Assembly (NCBI GenBank): GCA_020310875.1
Contig: CM035408.1
Coordinates: 143,835,907-143,899,906 of the forward strand
DNA from: Ceratopteris richardii
Taxonomy: Eukaryota > Streptophyta > Polypodiopsida > Polypodiales > Pteridaceae
Direction: 5' to 3'
DNA length: 64,000 nucleotides
Made by a program: the position numbers and the translations under genes. Of this stretch, positions 48,104 through 60,110 are shown piece by piece (the first letter of the stretch is position 1; each line of letters starts with the position of its first letter). The notes under the pieces are model-generated. The model was not told the origin of the DNA. It ran no database searches and worked only from the letters and a program-made list of their open reading frames with translations.

Positions 48104-50003
48104 GCATGAGGTACAAACAGGAGATGATACAAAACATCCTGTGGAGAAAATAGGCAATGTCAAAGCACGTGATGGAAACATCAACCTACTCAGTAAGGTA
48201 CTCTATGTCCCTACCATTACAAAGAATTTGATAAGTGTTGGGCAGATAGTAGAGAAAGGGTTGCAAGTCAGGTTCACAAAAGCAGGAGCATTTGTTGAAG
48301 ATCCAAGTCAAGGATTCAGAAGAATTGCAAAAGGTGAAAAGACAGGTAGATTGTTCACATTTGAATTACAGGACACTAGAAACATTGCTCTCTTTAATTA
48401 TGGTAGTCAGACACTCACAGAATTGGAAGTATGGCACAAAAGGTTAGCACATATTGGTGAAAGGTCATTAAAGCAAATCTGCAGGGACCAAAGTGTACTT
48501 GGACTTCCTAATTTGTCAAAACAACATATGATTTATAAGTGTAGTGCATGTCAATTTGGAAAGTCTCACAGGTTACCATTCATGAAGAAAGGTTATATGC
48601 ATGGAGATCTCTTGAAGTTGGTTCATACAGATGTATGGGGACCTAACAAGGAAGCTTCAATATCTGGATCAAGGTATTATGTTTCCTTTATTGATGATTG
48701 CAGCAGATGGACTATCCTATTCTTTATGAAACACAAAGATGAAGTTTTTTCATGTTTCAAAAGATATTTGGCTCTTGTGGAGAATCAAACAGGTAAATCA
48801 CTAAAAAGGCTAAGGTCAGATGGAGGGGGAGAATACTTCTCCCATGATTTTGATTCTTTTCTTCAAGAAAGAGGAATCAAAAGAGAGGTAACTACAAGGT
48901 ACACTCCTGAGCAAAATGGAGTGGCAGAAAGGAGGAATAGGACAATTGTTGAAGCTGCAAGGTCTATGTTAAATGAAAAGCATTTACCTAATTACTTATG
49001 GGCTGAGGCTATATCTACAGCCACTTACTTGATTAACAGGTTGCCTTCAAAATCCCTTGATGGGATGACTCCATATGAGGCTTGGAATGGAAGAAGACCA
49101 AGTTTAGATCATTGTAAAATTTTTGGATGTATTGCTTTTGCTCATGTTCCTTCACAGGTTAGAGGCAAGATGGATCCAAAGGCAGAAAGGTGTGTATTTA
49201 TTGGATATGACAACAATCAAAAGGGCTACAGGTTATACAACCCTACCAACAAAGGATTCTTGGTAAGCAGAGATGTAGTTTTTGATGAGAACAATTCATG
49301 GTATGAAGATTCATGCAGGAAGATCAATTTACCATATGATCTTGAAGAAGATTTTCCAAAGCTTGGTAGAGAACAATCAAAGATTGAAGAACAAGACACC
49401 TCAGAGGATGATGAAGAATCTCACATGGAAAAGATCAAAGCATGGAAATCTAAAGGTAAAGCAAAATTGCAGGAACTTGGACATGAGGCAGAATCATCAC
49501 ATCATGGCCTAAGAAGATCTATGAGGGAAAAGAAAAAACCAGAAAGGTATGGGTTTGACACCTCATTAGTAACTAAACATTCTATCTACATAGCACAGGA
49601 CATAAACCAAGAGGAGCCATCATCATTTGAAGAGGCCAAAGCAAAAACACAATGGAAGCATGCAATGAAGGAAGAGATTGAAGCACTTGAGGAAAACAAC
49701 ACTTGGGATTTGGTGCCCAAGACTTCATCCATGAAGGTAATAGGCTCAAGATGGGTCTATAAACTCAAGAAGAATTCTAATGGTTCCATTAACAGGTATA
49801 AGGCAAGGCTTGTAGCAAAAGGCTTTGCACAAACTCAGGGAATTGATTATGAGGAGACCTTCTCTCCTGTGGCAAAGATGCCTACTATTAGGGTTTTGCT
49901 TAGTATTGCCTCTTCCAAGAATTGGAAGATACTTCAACTAGATGTAAAGAATGCATGGTTGGATAACAGAAGAGGTATATATGGCACAACCACCTGGTTT
50001 TGA
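48070..50003 (+). pseudogene. Copia-3 protease end, integrase and RT start
   Basis: One open frame of about 640 codons. The protease remainder is HEVQTGDDTKHPVEKIG. Pre-integrase zinc region: WHKRLAHIGERSLKQIC and YKCSACQFGKSHRLPF. Integrase core: HTDVWGPNKEASISGSRYYV, FIDDCSRWT, RSDGGGEYFSHDF, YTPEQNGVAERRNRTIVEAA, with the D, D and E residues in place. Then comes the copia linker and the RT start (KWVYKLKKN-type, RYKARLVAKGFAQTQGIDYE, QLDVKNAW). A small deletion at about 49955 removes part of NAFLHG and shifts the frame, ending it at 50003. Confidence 0.92.
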
Positions 50004-51150
50004 GAATCAAGTTTATCTTGATTATGTGTGTAAACTTAACAAAGCATTGTATGGTCTCAAGCAAGCTCCAAGAGCTTGGAATTTCAGGCTTGTTTCATTC
50101 TTGCAGGACAAAGGCTTTCAACTAAGCAAGGCAGATCCTTCACTCTTTATTAAAAAGATTAATTCCGAGGTCATCTACCTATGTGTATATGTAGATGATA
50201 TTATATTGACAGGAAATGATGCAGATGGTATGAAGAAGGTCAAAGATCATATGAGAGAAGAGTTCAAGATAAGTGATTTGGGTTCACTTACCTACTTCCT
50301 AGGTTTGGAAGTTGACTACAAAGATCATGGTTTGTTTCTCACTCAAAGGAAGTACATTAAGGACATGTTGGCAAAATTCAAGATGCAAGATTGTAAGATT
50401 GCAAGTACTCCAATGGAGGTCAATCACAAATTGAGCTCACATGAAGGTGAACTCATAGAGGACATCACATCATATCAAAGTCTAGTGGGTAGTCTCAACT
50501 ATGCCACATTGACAAGAGTAGATATATGTTACAGTGTGAGTGTGCTAAGCCAATTTATGCACACACCAAGGAAACCACATATGGATGCTGCCAAAAGGAT
50601 TCTCAAGTATCTCAAAGGAACCATAAATGAAGGACTTTATTATCCTTATGTATCTGATTTAGGTTTGAAGCTATTTTCTGATGCAGATTGGGCTGGCTCC
50701 AAGGAAGATAGAAGGAGCACTTCAGGTTATCTTACCTTTGCAGGTTCAAAGCTTATTTCATGGTCATCCAAGAAGCAACCCACAGTTGCTCTCTCTTCTA
50801 CTAAGCTGAATATAGAGGTCTTGCCATAGCTACACAAGAAGCTATGTGGATGAAGACATTATTCAAAGATCTTGGATTGGAGTTTGGAACTCCAACTATT
50901 TTTGGTGACAATATGAGTTCTATTCATTTGGTTGCTAATCCTATTTTTCATGCAAGGACTAAACATATTGAAGTTCATTATCACTATGTATGAGAGAAGG
51001 TTCTAAGCAAAGAGATTCAAATATCATATGTGTCCACTCATCAACAATGTGCAGATATTCTAACCAAAGCATTGGATGGTACAAAGCTTTGCAAAATCAA
51101 GGCTATGATTGGTTTGCAGGTAATCTTGGAAGATTGAAGACCTCAAGCAT
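49951..51150 (+). pseudogene. Copia-3 RT end and RNase H
   Basis: WITEEVYMAQPPGF, ALYGLKQAPRAWNF, LCVYVDDIILTGNDADG (the YVDD site is intact) and LGSLTYFLGLEVDYKDHGLF run to the connector (YQSLVGSLNYATLTRVDICY) and RNase H (LFSDADWAGSKEDRRSTSGY, SSKKQPTVALSSTK). A one-base deletion at about 50803 changes TEAEYRG and ends the open frame at 50829. The RNase H remainder continues in another frame ([47 protein letters not shown]), with a TGA at about 50990, to about 51120. Confidence 0.9.
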
Positions 51151-51157
51151 ACTTGGC

Positions 51158-51169
51158 TTGAGGGGGAGC
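51158..51169 (+). other. Copia-3 polypurine tract
   Basis: TTGAGGGGGAGC directly before the 3' LTR, identical to that of Copia-2. Confidence 0.85.
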
Positions 51170-52441
51170 TGTTGGAGCAAGTCTATGACAAGCCTAAGTA
51201 TTGGCTTGAGTCCCACAAAGTCATAGAAAAAGCCTTAAAATGAAGACTATGTAAAGTTCACTTGTGAACTACCTCTTGTAACTTTTGAAGAGTTTACTTA
51301 ATGTAAAAGTGAAAGAATCTTAAGTGGTTGAGTCCACTTGATCAAGAATGGAAAGAGGAGCCACGAATTCATGATTTGTGGTAGGTAGAGAATCAAATCA
51401 ATCATTGATTGATTGGAGAGTGATTGAGGGAAGTTAGCCTCCCAAACTCAACTATAAATAGATGGCAGTTTTAGTCGTGGTTAGAGAGACCTATGTGAAG
51501 ACCTCCAAGAGCTGAGCTTTATGCCATATCAAGGTGTGATTACAAGGCACACATATGTATCAGTAAGTCATTGTATTGTACAAGCAATATACTTTCATTT
51601 TCATGATTATTTGAGTTCATCTTTCCATGTTCTTGTGAAGTGTACTACTCACTGCCATTACTCTCAGTTTTCTCAGTCAGCTTGCAGAGATGTTTTCTCT
51701 GAGCTTGGTGCATCATTTTCAGTGATTTAACTTGGTAAAGTTAGCTCTATATGTCTACTATATTCTCACAAATTTTCATGTCATTTGGATGTTGAAATCT
51801 TCAGTTATGTTCATTTGAAGTCAACAGGGTCTGTTCATCTTCACTTCTCTGTCAGGTACCCGACTTTTTCACTCATCTTGTCAGAGCCATTTCTCAGTGG
51901 TTACTTATCCAAATTCAGTGATTTAAACCTTGTTGGATTCAGCTTACTGTCTACTATAACCATAAAAATTTGCATAATCATTGGATTTCTACATTTTGAG
52001 TTAGGTTGATTTTTCTGCTCACTGGTCTATTTCTGTAGCAGCCCGTGAAAATCGGGATGATGTCATCACTTGTTAAAACTCATTCTCAGTGTGTGGTTCA
52101 TTATTTTTTATGAGATTACTCTTGAAAGTTAGCTCTTTAAGTTTCCTAGACTTCCCCAAGAGGAATTGAGCTAATTGCTGCTGTGCTCAGAGAATTATGT
52201 AAAACACTAGACAGGTGTATGAACCAAGAATAGCAAGTTTTCACCTCTGAGCTAACTCCAACTTATCTGTTTTGATCTATCTTTTTGAGAGTGATCTTCC
52301 AAGGTACATAGGGTCTCTAATACATCCATTGGCAAGCTAAAAGGGCCCACCATATACTCCTGGAGTTCATTTGGCTGGTGTAGATCAAGGATTTTGCAAC
52401 ATCTCTTCATCTTCAAGCACATACCTATCCATCTCTTCACA
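51170..52441 (+). repeat. Copia-3 3' LTR
   Basis: 1272 bp, followed by TTTTC. Holds about 27 bp more than the 5' LTR near 51750-51790. Confidence 0.95.
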
Positions 52442-52446
52442 TTTTC

Positions 52447-53082
52447 ATGCTTGTTTTCATTTACACGGCAAGCTAGTATGCCTTGATTGGTGTGCTTATG
52501 CATGCTTCCTGCCATTATATGGTATTTTTGAGATCTGACTACCTCCTTATCTCTAGTTCCCAATACACGATTAGGTCCAAAGGTGAGAATAGGCACTATA
52601 TTCTTGGCCCATTCAAGCACTACTTCTAGATTGAACAAATAAGCATTAGGTAGGTCATCTGACACTCCTTGAGGAGACTCTCCTAAAGTAAGTCTAGAAG
52701 GGTGATCCACCCTAAGGTGAGTCCTACCTTTCCTAACCACAACTTCAAAGTCATATTCCATTAGTAAGAGGAACCTTCTTACTAATCTGCCAGTATTGCA
52801 GGGTTTGTTCACTAGGTAGAGTAATGCTTGATGATCTATAAAAAATTTAAACTTATTTGCAAGAAAATAATATCTAAACTTTTTGAGCGCATATACCATG
52901 TCTAATCCTTCTCTTTCAGTAATGGTATAATTTCGTTCAGCAGCATTCAATTGTCTATTGGCATACTTAAATCGTAGATCCATGTTACCTTTGCCATTAG
53001 CTTGTGCTAAAACATACCCAATAGCATAATTGAATGCATCCACATGGACATGGAATGGCTTGTTCCAATCTGGTGTAGTCAA
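52447..53082 (-). pseudogene. Gypsy-A RNase H and connection
   Basis: One open frame: NKPFHVHVDAFNYAIGYVLA, ERNYTITEREGLDMVYALKK, FFIDHQALLYLVNKPCNTGR, LVRRFLLLMEYDFEVVVRKG and VDHPSRL. This is the RT-type RNase H of Ty3/gypsy (VDA, TERE, TDH/IDH motifs), continuing toward the integrase zinc finger as HIMAGSMHKHTNQGILACRV. It runs into Copia-3 at 52442. The longer open frame to 52252 includes Copia-3 LTR sequence and should not be read as one protein. Confidence 0.85.
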
Positions 53083-53089
53083 GATTGGT

Positions 53090-53620
53090 GCTAGACATAA
53101 TTGTCTCTTAAGCTTGTTAAAGGAATCTTAACATTCATCCGTCCACTAAAAATTAGTCAAAAGGGAGTACAAAGGCTTTGCAATCATTGGAAACATATGA
53201 ATGAAACATCGATAATAACCGCAATGTCCCATGAAAGCTTATACCTCCTTGACCTTTTTTGGCCTAAGTAGCTCTGCAATAGCTCTAACTTTCTTCTCAT
53301 CCGTGGATATACCATTCTTTGACACTATGTGTCCTAGAACCTTACCTTTCCTCACCATAAAAACCTTTCCTTTCCTAGAACCTTACCTTTGACACTATCT
53401 CTTCCTTGATCTTGGCAATGTAATTGTCATTATATGTGTATGGCTTCTGCTTAAAGGGTTTGTCTTCTAAGGTCATGGAAATTGTATGTGAGCATATGTC
53501 AAGTTCTACTCCTTTTAAGTCCTTATAACTCTAGGCAAACACATCTCTGTATTCTCTTAGCAAGTCTATCAACTCTTGCTCGTCATCCCCTGTCAAATCA
53601 TGTCCTATGTATGTGCATCA
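53090..53620 (-). pseudogene. Gypsy-A reverse transcriptase with internal deletion
   Basis: The start of RT is present (DLTGDDEQELIDLLREYRDV, SYKDLKGVELDICSHTISM, KPFKQKPYTYNDNYIAKIKE, about 53605-53405), as is the thumb (GKVLGHIVSKNGISTDEKKV near 53350, AFMGHCGYYRCFIHMFP near 53215). The palm with the YxDD motif is missing between them. At the junction (53318-53398) TTTGACACTAT and CCTAGAACCTTACCTTT each occur twice, as a filler left by end joining. No enzyme could be made. Confidence 0.75.
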
Positions 53621-54501
53621 TTCTTCACCTTCCTCTATGGTTACAATGATTTTCTTAGTTTTCTCTTTGTTATCGTAGGCCTCTCCTGATACTGCTTCAT
53701 GTTTAGGCATCCTTATCATGACTTTTCTATTCTCTACGTTGTATTTCTTAAAGTTTTCAGGCATGTCAAATAAGGATTCTTCCTCCTCTTGTGGGAGTTC
53801 TCTCTTCTTTCTTTTCTTGCCTTCACTCTTGGTGGCTAATTATGTGGCTAACCTTACCTTGATCATAAGCTCTTCTTGGCCTTGAGGGTGAGCTTCTATT
53901 TTGTACAGGTATTCCTCTTCTTATCACAAAAATTATCCATAATAATTGATTCTAGATCTGAGTCACTTGCCTCTTCAAGTACATCATTGCTAGGCTCATA
54001 TTTCTTGATAATCAAATCACACATGATTGGTTCTATAGTGAAAACCAAAATGTCATAGCCATCTTCATCATAGTGCGGTTTCCATTGTTCTTCATTGATG
54101 GCTACATCCATTGTGGCTAGAATTTTTGCCCAAGCATGCGGTTCAAACTCTTCATTCGGAAAGACTACAGGTGCATAGGCTAGGTCTCGAATTGATCTAT
54201 GAGTTTCCTTCGCACCTACCTCTCTAGCATTTTCTCTTTTCTCTTCTTCTACTGCCACTTTGCGCATCCATAAGTGAGTTTCCTCATGCATCCAAGAGGA
54301 TCCTGAACCTATGGAATGCACTGACTCTATATCATATGTGGCTCTATGGATGGGATTCCACTATATAGGAGGCATGTTTCTATGAGAGCAATCCTTGAGA
54401 TTGACTTTGGTTGTAACTCCTAAATGTTTCATATACAAGGAATTGGTTCCCCAATCTTGCACTACTTGCAATTGTCTCATGAATGGTCTTCCCAAAATCA
54501 T

Positions 54502-54730
54502 CTAATAGGCCTGGTTTTTGCTAAAGTCACATATGGAAAAAGTATCTTCAAACTCTACACCACAAGTAGTGAGGGTTACCCCTTCTAGCAATCTTAAAGG
54601 TCTCTCTATATGACCATCAGCCATTTGTAATTTCATTCTTATTGGCATGAGTGCTAGTTTGCCCCAATGCTTCCATAGGGACGTGGTAGCAATTGTAACT
54701 CCTGCACCTGAGTCCAAAATAGCCTTAGTT
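54502..54730 (-). pseudogene. Gypsy-A protease
   Basis: (L)DSGAGVTIATTSLWKHWGKL carries the aspartic protease DSGA motif. MQMADG and TTCGVEFEDTFSICDF follow, resembling the flap and second half of retropepsins in plant gypsy elements. It lies between gag and RT, as expected. An acidic segment (54321-53896, WAKILATMDVAINEEQW) sits downstream with no recognised domain. Confidence 0.65.
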
Positions 54731-55524
54731 GTGTAACCCTAATGAGTGATAGGAAGATAAGTGTTTCCTTCTTCTCCTTCACTCATGTCTCCTATCTTAT
54801 CCAAGGGTATTTCTAGCACTGTTGCATGTGATCCTACCAAGGAATGAGGTTTAGCTACTTTTGGCACTTGATTGGCTACATGTTTCGACAACTCTAGCTT
54901 AACCTTGAGTAGCTCCTCTAAAGTGAGGTTACACTACGCTTTAGTGTTCTTTAATACCTCTGTATTCCTAGGTATGATTGAGTCTTCATTTCTTACTATG
55001 ACTGTGGGTGCTCTCGTACAAGTAGACTTTGCTTCCCATGGTCCTATGAAATGAAGCAATTCTTGTATTGAGGTAGACTCGAAGTCTAACGATTCACTAG
55101 ACTATTCATCCTCTTGTTCTTGATAAATAGAAGGAATATCTTGTGGGAATTGATCATGTAAGTCATCCACAAGTTCAATGGGAGCAGGGTTTTCACTTTC
55201 TTTTGCCCATTTCTCTTCTTGAATTTCTCTTAGGAATTCTTGGGAATATCGAATCATAGAAGAAGAGGTGTCTGGTTCAGTGGAATTAGGCACATAAGCT
55301 TCCTTGAGAGGAATGCTCATTCTTTCACTTACCTTGTCCTTATCCTGGGAGGTGGCTTCCTATCCAGATTTTGCAATTAAACTCTCTAATCTTTCTAATA
55401 GTCCATCAAACCAAGTCTTAGCTGAGCTAGAGTAATTGAGGCAACTGGCTTCAAATATGGTTTGAGCCAATTCGATCATCTTTGCACAAATCTTTGTTCT
55501 TTCAATCTCTAGGTCACCTCTCTC

Positions 55525-58276
55525 TCAACACTTTTCATGTTCTATCACATTTGGACCCTCTTGGATTCTGGCCTCATATGCTTTAAGCATCATGTATAGG
55601 TCTTGTGGAGTGGGATCTGCTAAGTTTGATCCTACTCTAGCTCGAGGTGTGATTACATGAGATAGAGTAGAGGGTGGTGGATTAGAAGGTGAAAGGGATG
55701 GTGGTGGTGGTGATGTGTGAGAGTGCATTTGAGATGTGAATTCAACTATCTTCGCCTTCGACGTTTCTCTTAGGCTTTCCTCAAAATCTCTCATCTTCTT
55801 AGATCATTGTCTCTTCATTCCCTCATGGCTATCTTTCCAAGCTCTTGTTCTTTTCTTGGTTATACTCTCAGTCTCACTTACCTCATAACTCTTTTCATGT
55901 CCCAAGCCTTGGCTCTTCTGTAACGCTTGAGCTCTCATGAACACTTTCACTGGGGCACTGGCAGTTACACTTCTAGTGGAATGTACTAATAACGCAATCA
56001 CATTGATACGAGTGATCTTTAGCCCATTGTTTGGGTTCTTCGGAGAATCCCATAAGAGGTGCCCCTTCCCACAATCTAGACCAAAACCTTGAACTGTCAC
56101 TGATTGGGGCTACATCGGTGCAGGCATAGGGCAATCTCAAATGAAGTGATCACCTTGGCATCTATAGCACAATCCTCTAGGTGTTGGGGGTCTTATCTCT
56201 CTAGGTTGGGGCCTAAAGTTAGGGTTTGCGTACATGACATTAGCATATTCTAGCTCCAAACTAGGTTTGCTCGATTCTTCATAATAATATGTCTCATTAT
56301 GCTCAAGTGACTGCATATAGTAAGCCTGTGGAGTATCGATATGAGTTGAGTCAAAAATGTGATTACTCGAGTCACTTTCTGCAATCAATGGTGATGTTGG
56401 CACTAAGGCTCTATTTTAGTTTTCTTCAACGGCTGCATACTTCACTGGAATCACATTGGCTGGAGTGGGAGGTTTCTGAGGAGGCCTTTGTTGAGCCTGA
56501 TAGGGTGGTTGATAGGGTTGTTGGGGCCTACCATATTGCTATGGGTACTGATTCTGGTATCTCCCTTGTTGTGGATATGGTTGTGGATGATTTTGTCTAA
56601 CCACTTGCTTGTTATAAGGGCAATCTTGTATAGTGTGGTTAGTGTACCTCCTTTCTATGGTGCAGTATTGGTTGTTTGGGTTCACTTGGGGTTGAGCCAT
56701 AATTGGACACACATTAGCCATATGGTCTCCTCCATAGGTATAACACCATTTCGCTGGGGCAAATCTAGGTATTTGTTTGCTAGAGACTCCTAATTTTTTA
56801 GCTACCTTCTCTGCAAGTTCCTCGATAGATGTGAGTTGTTTGGAAGTGAGGCTAGTAGAGCTATCTGAATCTTTATAGATCTTTGAAAGCTGTACTTCCT
56901 CCCCTAGATTATCCTCAATGTCTATACACATTTGTACACACTATTCTATAGATCTAGGGTCCTTTAAGTACACATAAGATCTTAATTTGGTACTTAACAA
57001 TCCATCCAAGAATAAGGCCACTTGTTTGGCTAGAGTGGGTAACTCTAGAAAGGGCATCTCTCTTGGTATTTTTTAAAACTTCTTCCTACAAGACAAACCA
57101 TTTCCTGAGCTGTTTGATTGAAGCTACGTATCAGGGAGGAGGTGTTGTGTCTGATGCCACTTTTGGAGAATTCCATAATGAAGACTTCTAGCAACTGGTC
57201 TATATTTCTAAACTGACCTTGATGTAATGGTTGAAACCATGTTAAGGCCGTATTTTTTAGAGTTAGATGGAAAACATTGTATTATGTGAATAGGTCCTCG
57301 ACTTGTTCAGCTTTCAACACTTGTCTAAACTCTACTACATGATCGTATGGATCTCTAGTGCCATCGAGGCAATTCTTCATGAATTTAGCAAATTGGGTGG
57401 GCCTCAAGATTCTGGAGTTTCTCTAGGCCTAGGGTAGGGAGGCTCATCCATGCCTCTTTGATGTCGTGGATTTTTGTGTCTCTCTTGATCAATTCTTTGT
57501 GCCTCTAGTCCTAACCGCTCTCTTCCTGAGGTATTTGCAAAGCTCACTTCTAGTCTCACTCTAACTCGTTCTCTCTAGGATTCATGAGTCTTGGATGATC
57601 CTACTGCTTGGAGGCCATGGGAAACATTAGAATTTAGTGGAGGAAAAATCAATTAACCCTTTCAGGATTATGCATGCTTACCATGCTCATTACCAAGAAC
57701 ATTCTCTTTGATGTGTTATCTAAATAGACAACTTTCCCTGGTATTTCTAGATCTTTGAGCTTGTATATGGTGACTCCACCTATCTCACTAAGTTGATATG
57801 TCTTGAATCTCCAAAAAGCTTCCTATGTTTCTCTATTCAAGAAGAGCTCTATGCTTTTTTTGTCTTGGGGAACCCACTCTAGAGTGATTACTCTCGTCAA
57901 GACAGACTTGCCTCGAGGAGTCGTGGGTTCTCATCCTAGGTCTCCTTGCTCTAGGTCTCCGATATCATTCTCGAGAATGACATTTCCAAACTCATATGTC
58001 ATGTTTGGTAAGATGGTAAGCAGATCCATGGTTCCTTGCTTATCAATCTATGAGCCCTCTTTGAACTTAACCACTGGGTGTTCAAGTCCAAAGGGCTAAT
58101 CGGGATTTTCAAGTTGAACAATTGATCACCTCAGAGCATCCTCATAAATGCATGCATCTAATCGGTTGGTCCTAATATACTCCAACTTTTTCTTATAGGG
58201 ACCTTCTAGTGTCTGTAAATAGGTTGTGCTTGCACTACCTACTAGTCGTTCCATGTTAAAGGACATCTGTGAATCA
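55525..58276 (-). pseudogene. Gypsy-A gag
   Basis: Homologous along its length to the Gypsy-C gag. The N-terminal region (about 58150-57650: YIRTNRLDACIYEDAL, GLEHPVVKF, GKSVLTRVITLEWVPQDKKS) precedes the canonical gag core (about 57500-57000). Then comes the linker with IEDNLGEEVQLSKIYKDSDS and SIEELAEKVAKKLGV, and an altered knuckle CYTYGGDHMANVC, with Tyr for the second Cys. Then YCTIERRYTNHTIQDCPY, an RG/Q-rich part (QPYPQQGRYQNQY), CYRCQGDHFI, and a C-terminal basic and Pro-rich segment (SPPPPSLSPSNPPPS) ending near 55525. Split by several stops and shifts. Confidence 0.8.
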
Positions 58277-58416
58277 CTCATTTCTAAACTGAGTATATAG
58301 GGATAATCACTAAGCTATTGGGCCCACAAGCTAGTTGTATGGTTGACACTAGCCTCAGATGATCTGATACTTTGTCATTCTCCCCCTAGGTGTCTACCTA
58401 ACCTAAGGTTCATATG

Positions 58417-59125
58417 TGTTGGCAGTAGTCAAGGAACTGAAGGACTCACAAGACAAGGAAGCCTACGAAGGGAGTCGGAGCAAAGAGAAAGCACAAGCAC
58501 ACACAGTAGTCAAAGAAGATCTGGCAAGTAGGCCATTTAAATTTTTCATGCATCAAAGAGTTGGTCACACAAGAAGAAGGAGCAAGTAGGGAGCTCTAGG
58601 AAATGTATGTCAAAATGTTAGAAGAAATCCCTACAAAAAATAGTGATTTTCATCACTAAAAACCATTGTAAATACCATTTCATATTTTTGTAGCTCCATT
58701 TTGTGCAAGCCAAGGAGTCCTTGAGCTTGAGGAGCTTTAGAAGTACCTACCTATCAGTTTTCACATTTTTTAGACTCCGTTTGAACCTCCAAATAGGGCA
58801 GAGAACCTAATTTTTAACTAGGCCAGACACTAGGTCTGGACAAGGCCAAAACCTAGTCAAAAACTATAAATAGAGCTAGAGAGCTCATTTTTGAGGTTAG
58901 ATTGTAATAGAATTGAACTTGTATGAGCATTTTGAAAGTAATCTAAAAGATCTCCATTGTCTTCCTCTTTGTTCTTGCCGTGTGTGCGCGTGTGTGTGTA
59001 TGTGTGTGCATGTTTGTATGCTTCTCACTCACGCACTTGTGCCTTCACTTGCTCGAGGTCATCATACCATCCTCATGTCTTCCCGGATTGACATTAAAGG
59101 AGGTGCTACTCATCACTGAGCTACA
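58417..59125 (+). repeat. Gypsy-C 5' LTR
   Basis: About 709 bp, TGTTGGCAGTAG to GAGCTACA. TATAAATAG at about 58865 is a TATA box. The end is placed just before the primer site; a shift of a few bases is possible since the partner LTR is outside the window. Confidence 0.75.
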
Positions 59126-59133
59126 CCAAATTT

Positions 59134-59153
59134 TGGCGCCGTTGCCGGGGATC
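59134..59153 (+). other. Gypsy-C primer binding site (tRNA-Asp type)
   Basis: TGGCGCCGTTGCCGGGGATC. As I recall, this is the primer sequence of Athila/Tat-group plant elements, complementary to the 3' end of tRNA-Asp. Confidence 0.85.
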
Positions 59154-59489
59154 GAGCTTTGAGGACGAGCGTGTGATGGTAAGATGTAGAGTTGAGGCGT
59201 TGGAGTCATAGGTATTTTCTTCACTTTTGTCTATTTTCTTTTTTTTTTCTCATCACCATCATCATCCTCACCATCTCCCACATCCATCTCCATCATCGCA
59301 AAAATTTCAGTTTTTGGTCATATCACCCCACCCATACCATTACCCTCATTTCACTTGTGAGAGAGAGCGAGAGAGTGCTTGTGTGCTTGTGATTTTCTGT
59401 GTTTTTTGAGATTTTCTGCAGGAATCAGCATCCCCAGCAGCTGCACCAGCTCCAGCAGGTAAAAAATTTGACTATGCAGGTCTCGAGGC

Positions 59490-60110
59490 GTTGACCTCAG
59501 TCAATCGCGACTGACAGAAAAGTTGACTATTTTGCAAAACCAAGTGTATAACTGTGATGTATAGGCCTAGAGCTTCATGAATATGTGTTTAAAATTTGGA
59601 AATTCCTCAGTTTTCTATCAATCGCGATCGACCTGTCAATCGCGATCAACAAACCACGACGGACACTTGCCGACTGACCTGTCAATCGTGATCGACACGT
59701 CAATCGCGACCGACAGAGTCAACGACCGACTGACCAGGACCGACTGAATCTACGCGTGACACGTGTCAATCACGATCGAGCCATCAATCGTGATCGCCCA
59801 GTCAATCACGATCGACAGCCCCGACGGACTTGTCAATCGCGACCGATCCAGTCAACGACTGTTTGACCACGATTGACTGAACACTCGCGACGGACCTGTC
59901 AATCGCGATCGACCCATCAATCGCGATCGACAGAGTCAACGACCCTTTGACCACGATCGACTGAAAATCCGGGCCACGTGTCAATCGCGATTGACCCATC
60001 AATCGCGACTGACAGCCACGACGGACCTGTCAATCGCAAGCGACACATCGATCGCGACTGACATATCAATCACGATTGACAGAGCTTTCGATCGTGATTG
60101 ACGGGCAAAT
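59490..60110 (+). repeat. TCAATCGCGATCGAC motif array in the Gypsy-C leader
   Basis: About twenty irregularly spaced copies of (G)TCAATCGCGATCGAC and variants (TCGTGATCGAC, TCGCGACCGAC, TCACGATTGAC), mixed with CGACGGAC and CCACGATCGACTG. Core ATCGCGAT is self-complementary. Composition is far richer in CG than the neighbours. The array lies between primer site and gag and has no continuous plus-strand reading frame. Confidence 0.9.

Larger units (their letters stand above)
45669..52441 (+). mobile_element. Copia-3: youngest Ty1/copia retrotransposon of the window
   Basis: LTRs 45669-46913 and 51170-52441 start TGTTGGAGCAAG and end CTCTTCACA. The target duplication TTTTC is perfect (45664-45668 and 52442-52446). 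An iMet-type primer site and a GGGGGAGC polypurine tract are in place. The LTRs differ at about 20 positions plus one rearranged patch, roughly 98% identity, so the insertion is recent compared with the others. It interrupts Gypsy-A between RNase H and integrase. Gag-pol keeps long open frames but has at least three frameshifts. Confidence 0.97.
41880..58416 (-). mobile_element. Gypsy-A: Ty3/gypsy element split by three insertions
   Basis: The minus-strand order is gag (58276-55525), protease (54717-54502), reverse transcriptase with its core deleted (about 53600-53090), RNase H (53082-52447), integrase first half (45663-44807) and integrase second half (42521-41880). The breaks correspond exactly to Copia-3, Gypsy-D and, at the 5' leader, Gypsy-C. 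The integrase frame continues across Gypsy-D once one GGGGG copy is discounted. The 5' leader and LTR should lie beyond Gypsy-C, outside the window. No 3' LTR was found left of 41880. Gag and protease place it with Gypsy-C in one family, and the tRNA-Asp-like primer site of Gypsy-C suggests the non-chromovirus Athila/Tat group. Confidence 0.85.

Noticed and set aside
52252-53082. A single 276-codon minus-strand protein
   Set aside because: The first three quarters are Gypsy-A RNase H, the last part is Copia-3 LTR sequence; the open frame is a chance fusion across the insertion point.
59802-60002. Minus-strand frame with SIAIDGSIAIDRS repeats
   Set aside because: Translation of the TCGCGATCGAC array; the repeat explains it.
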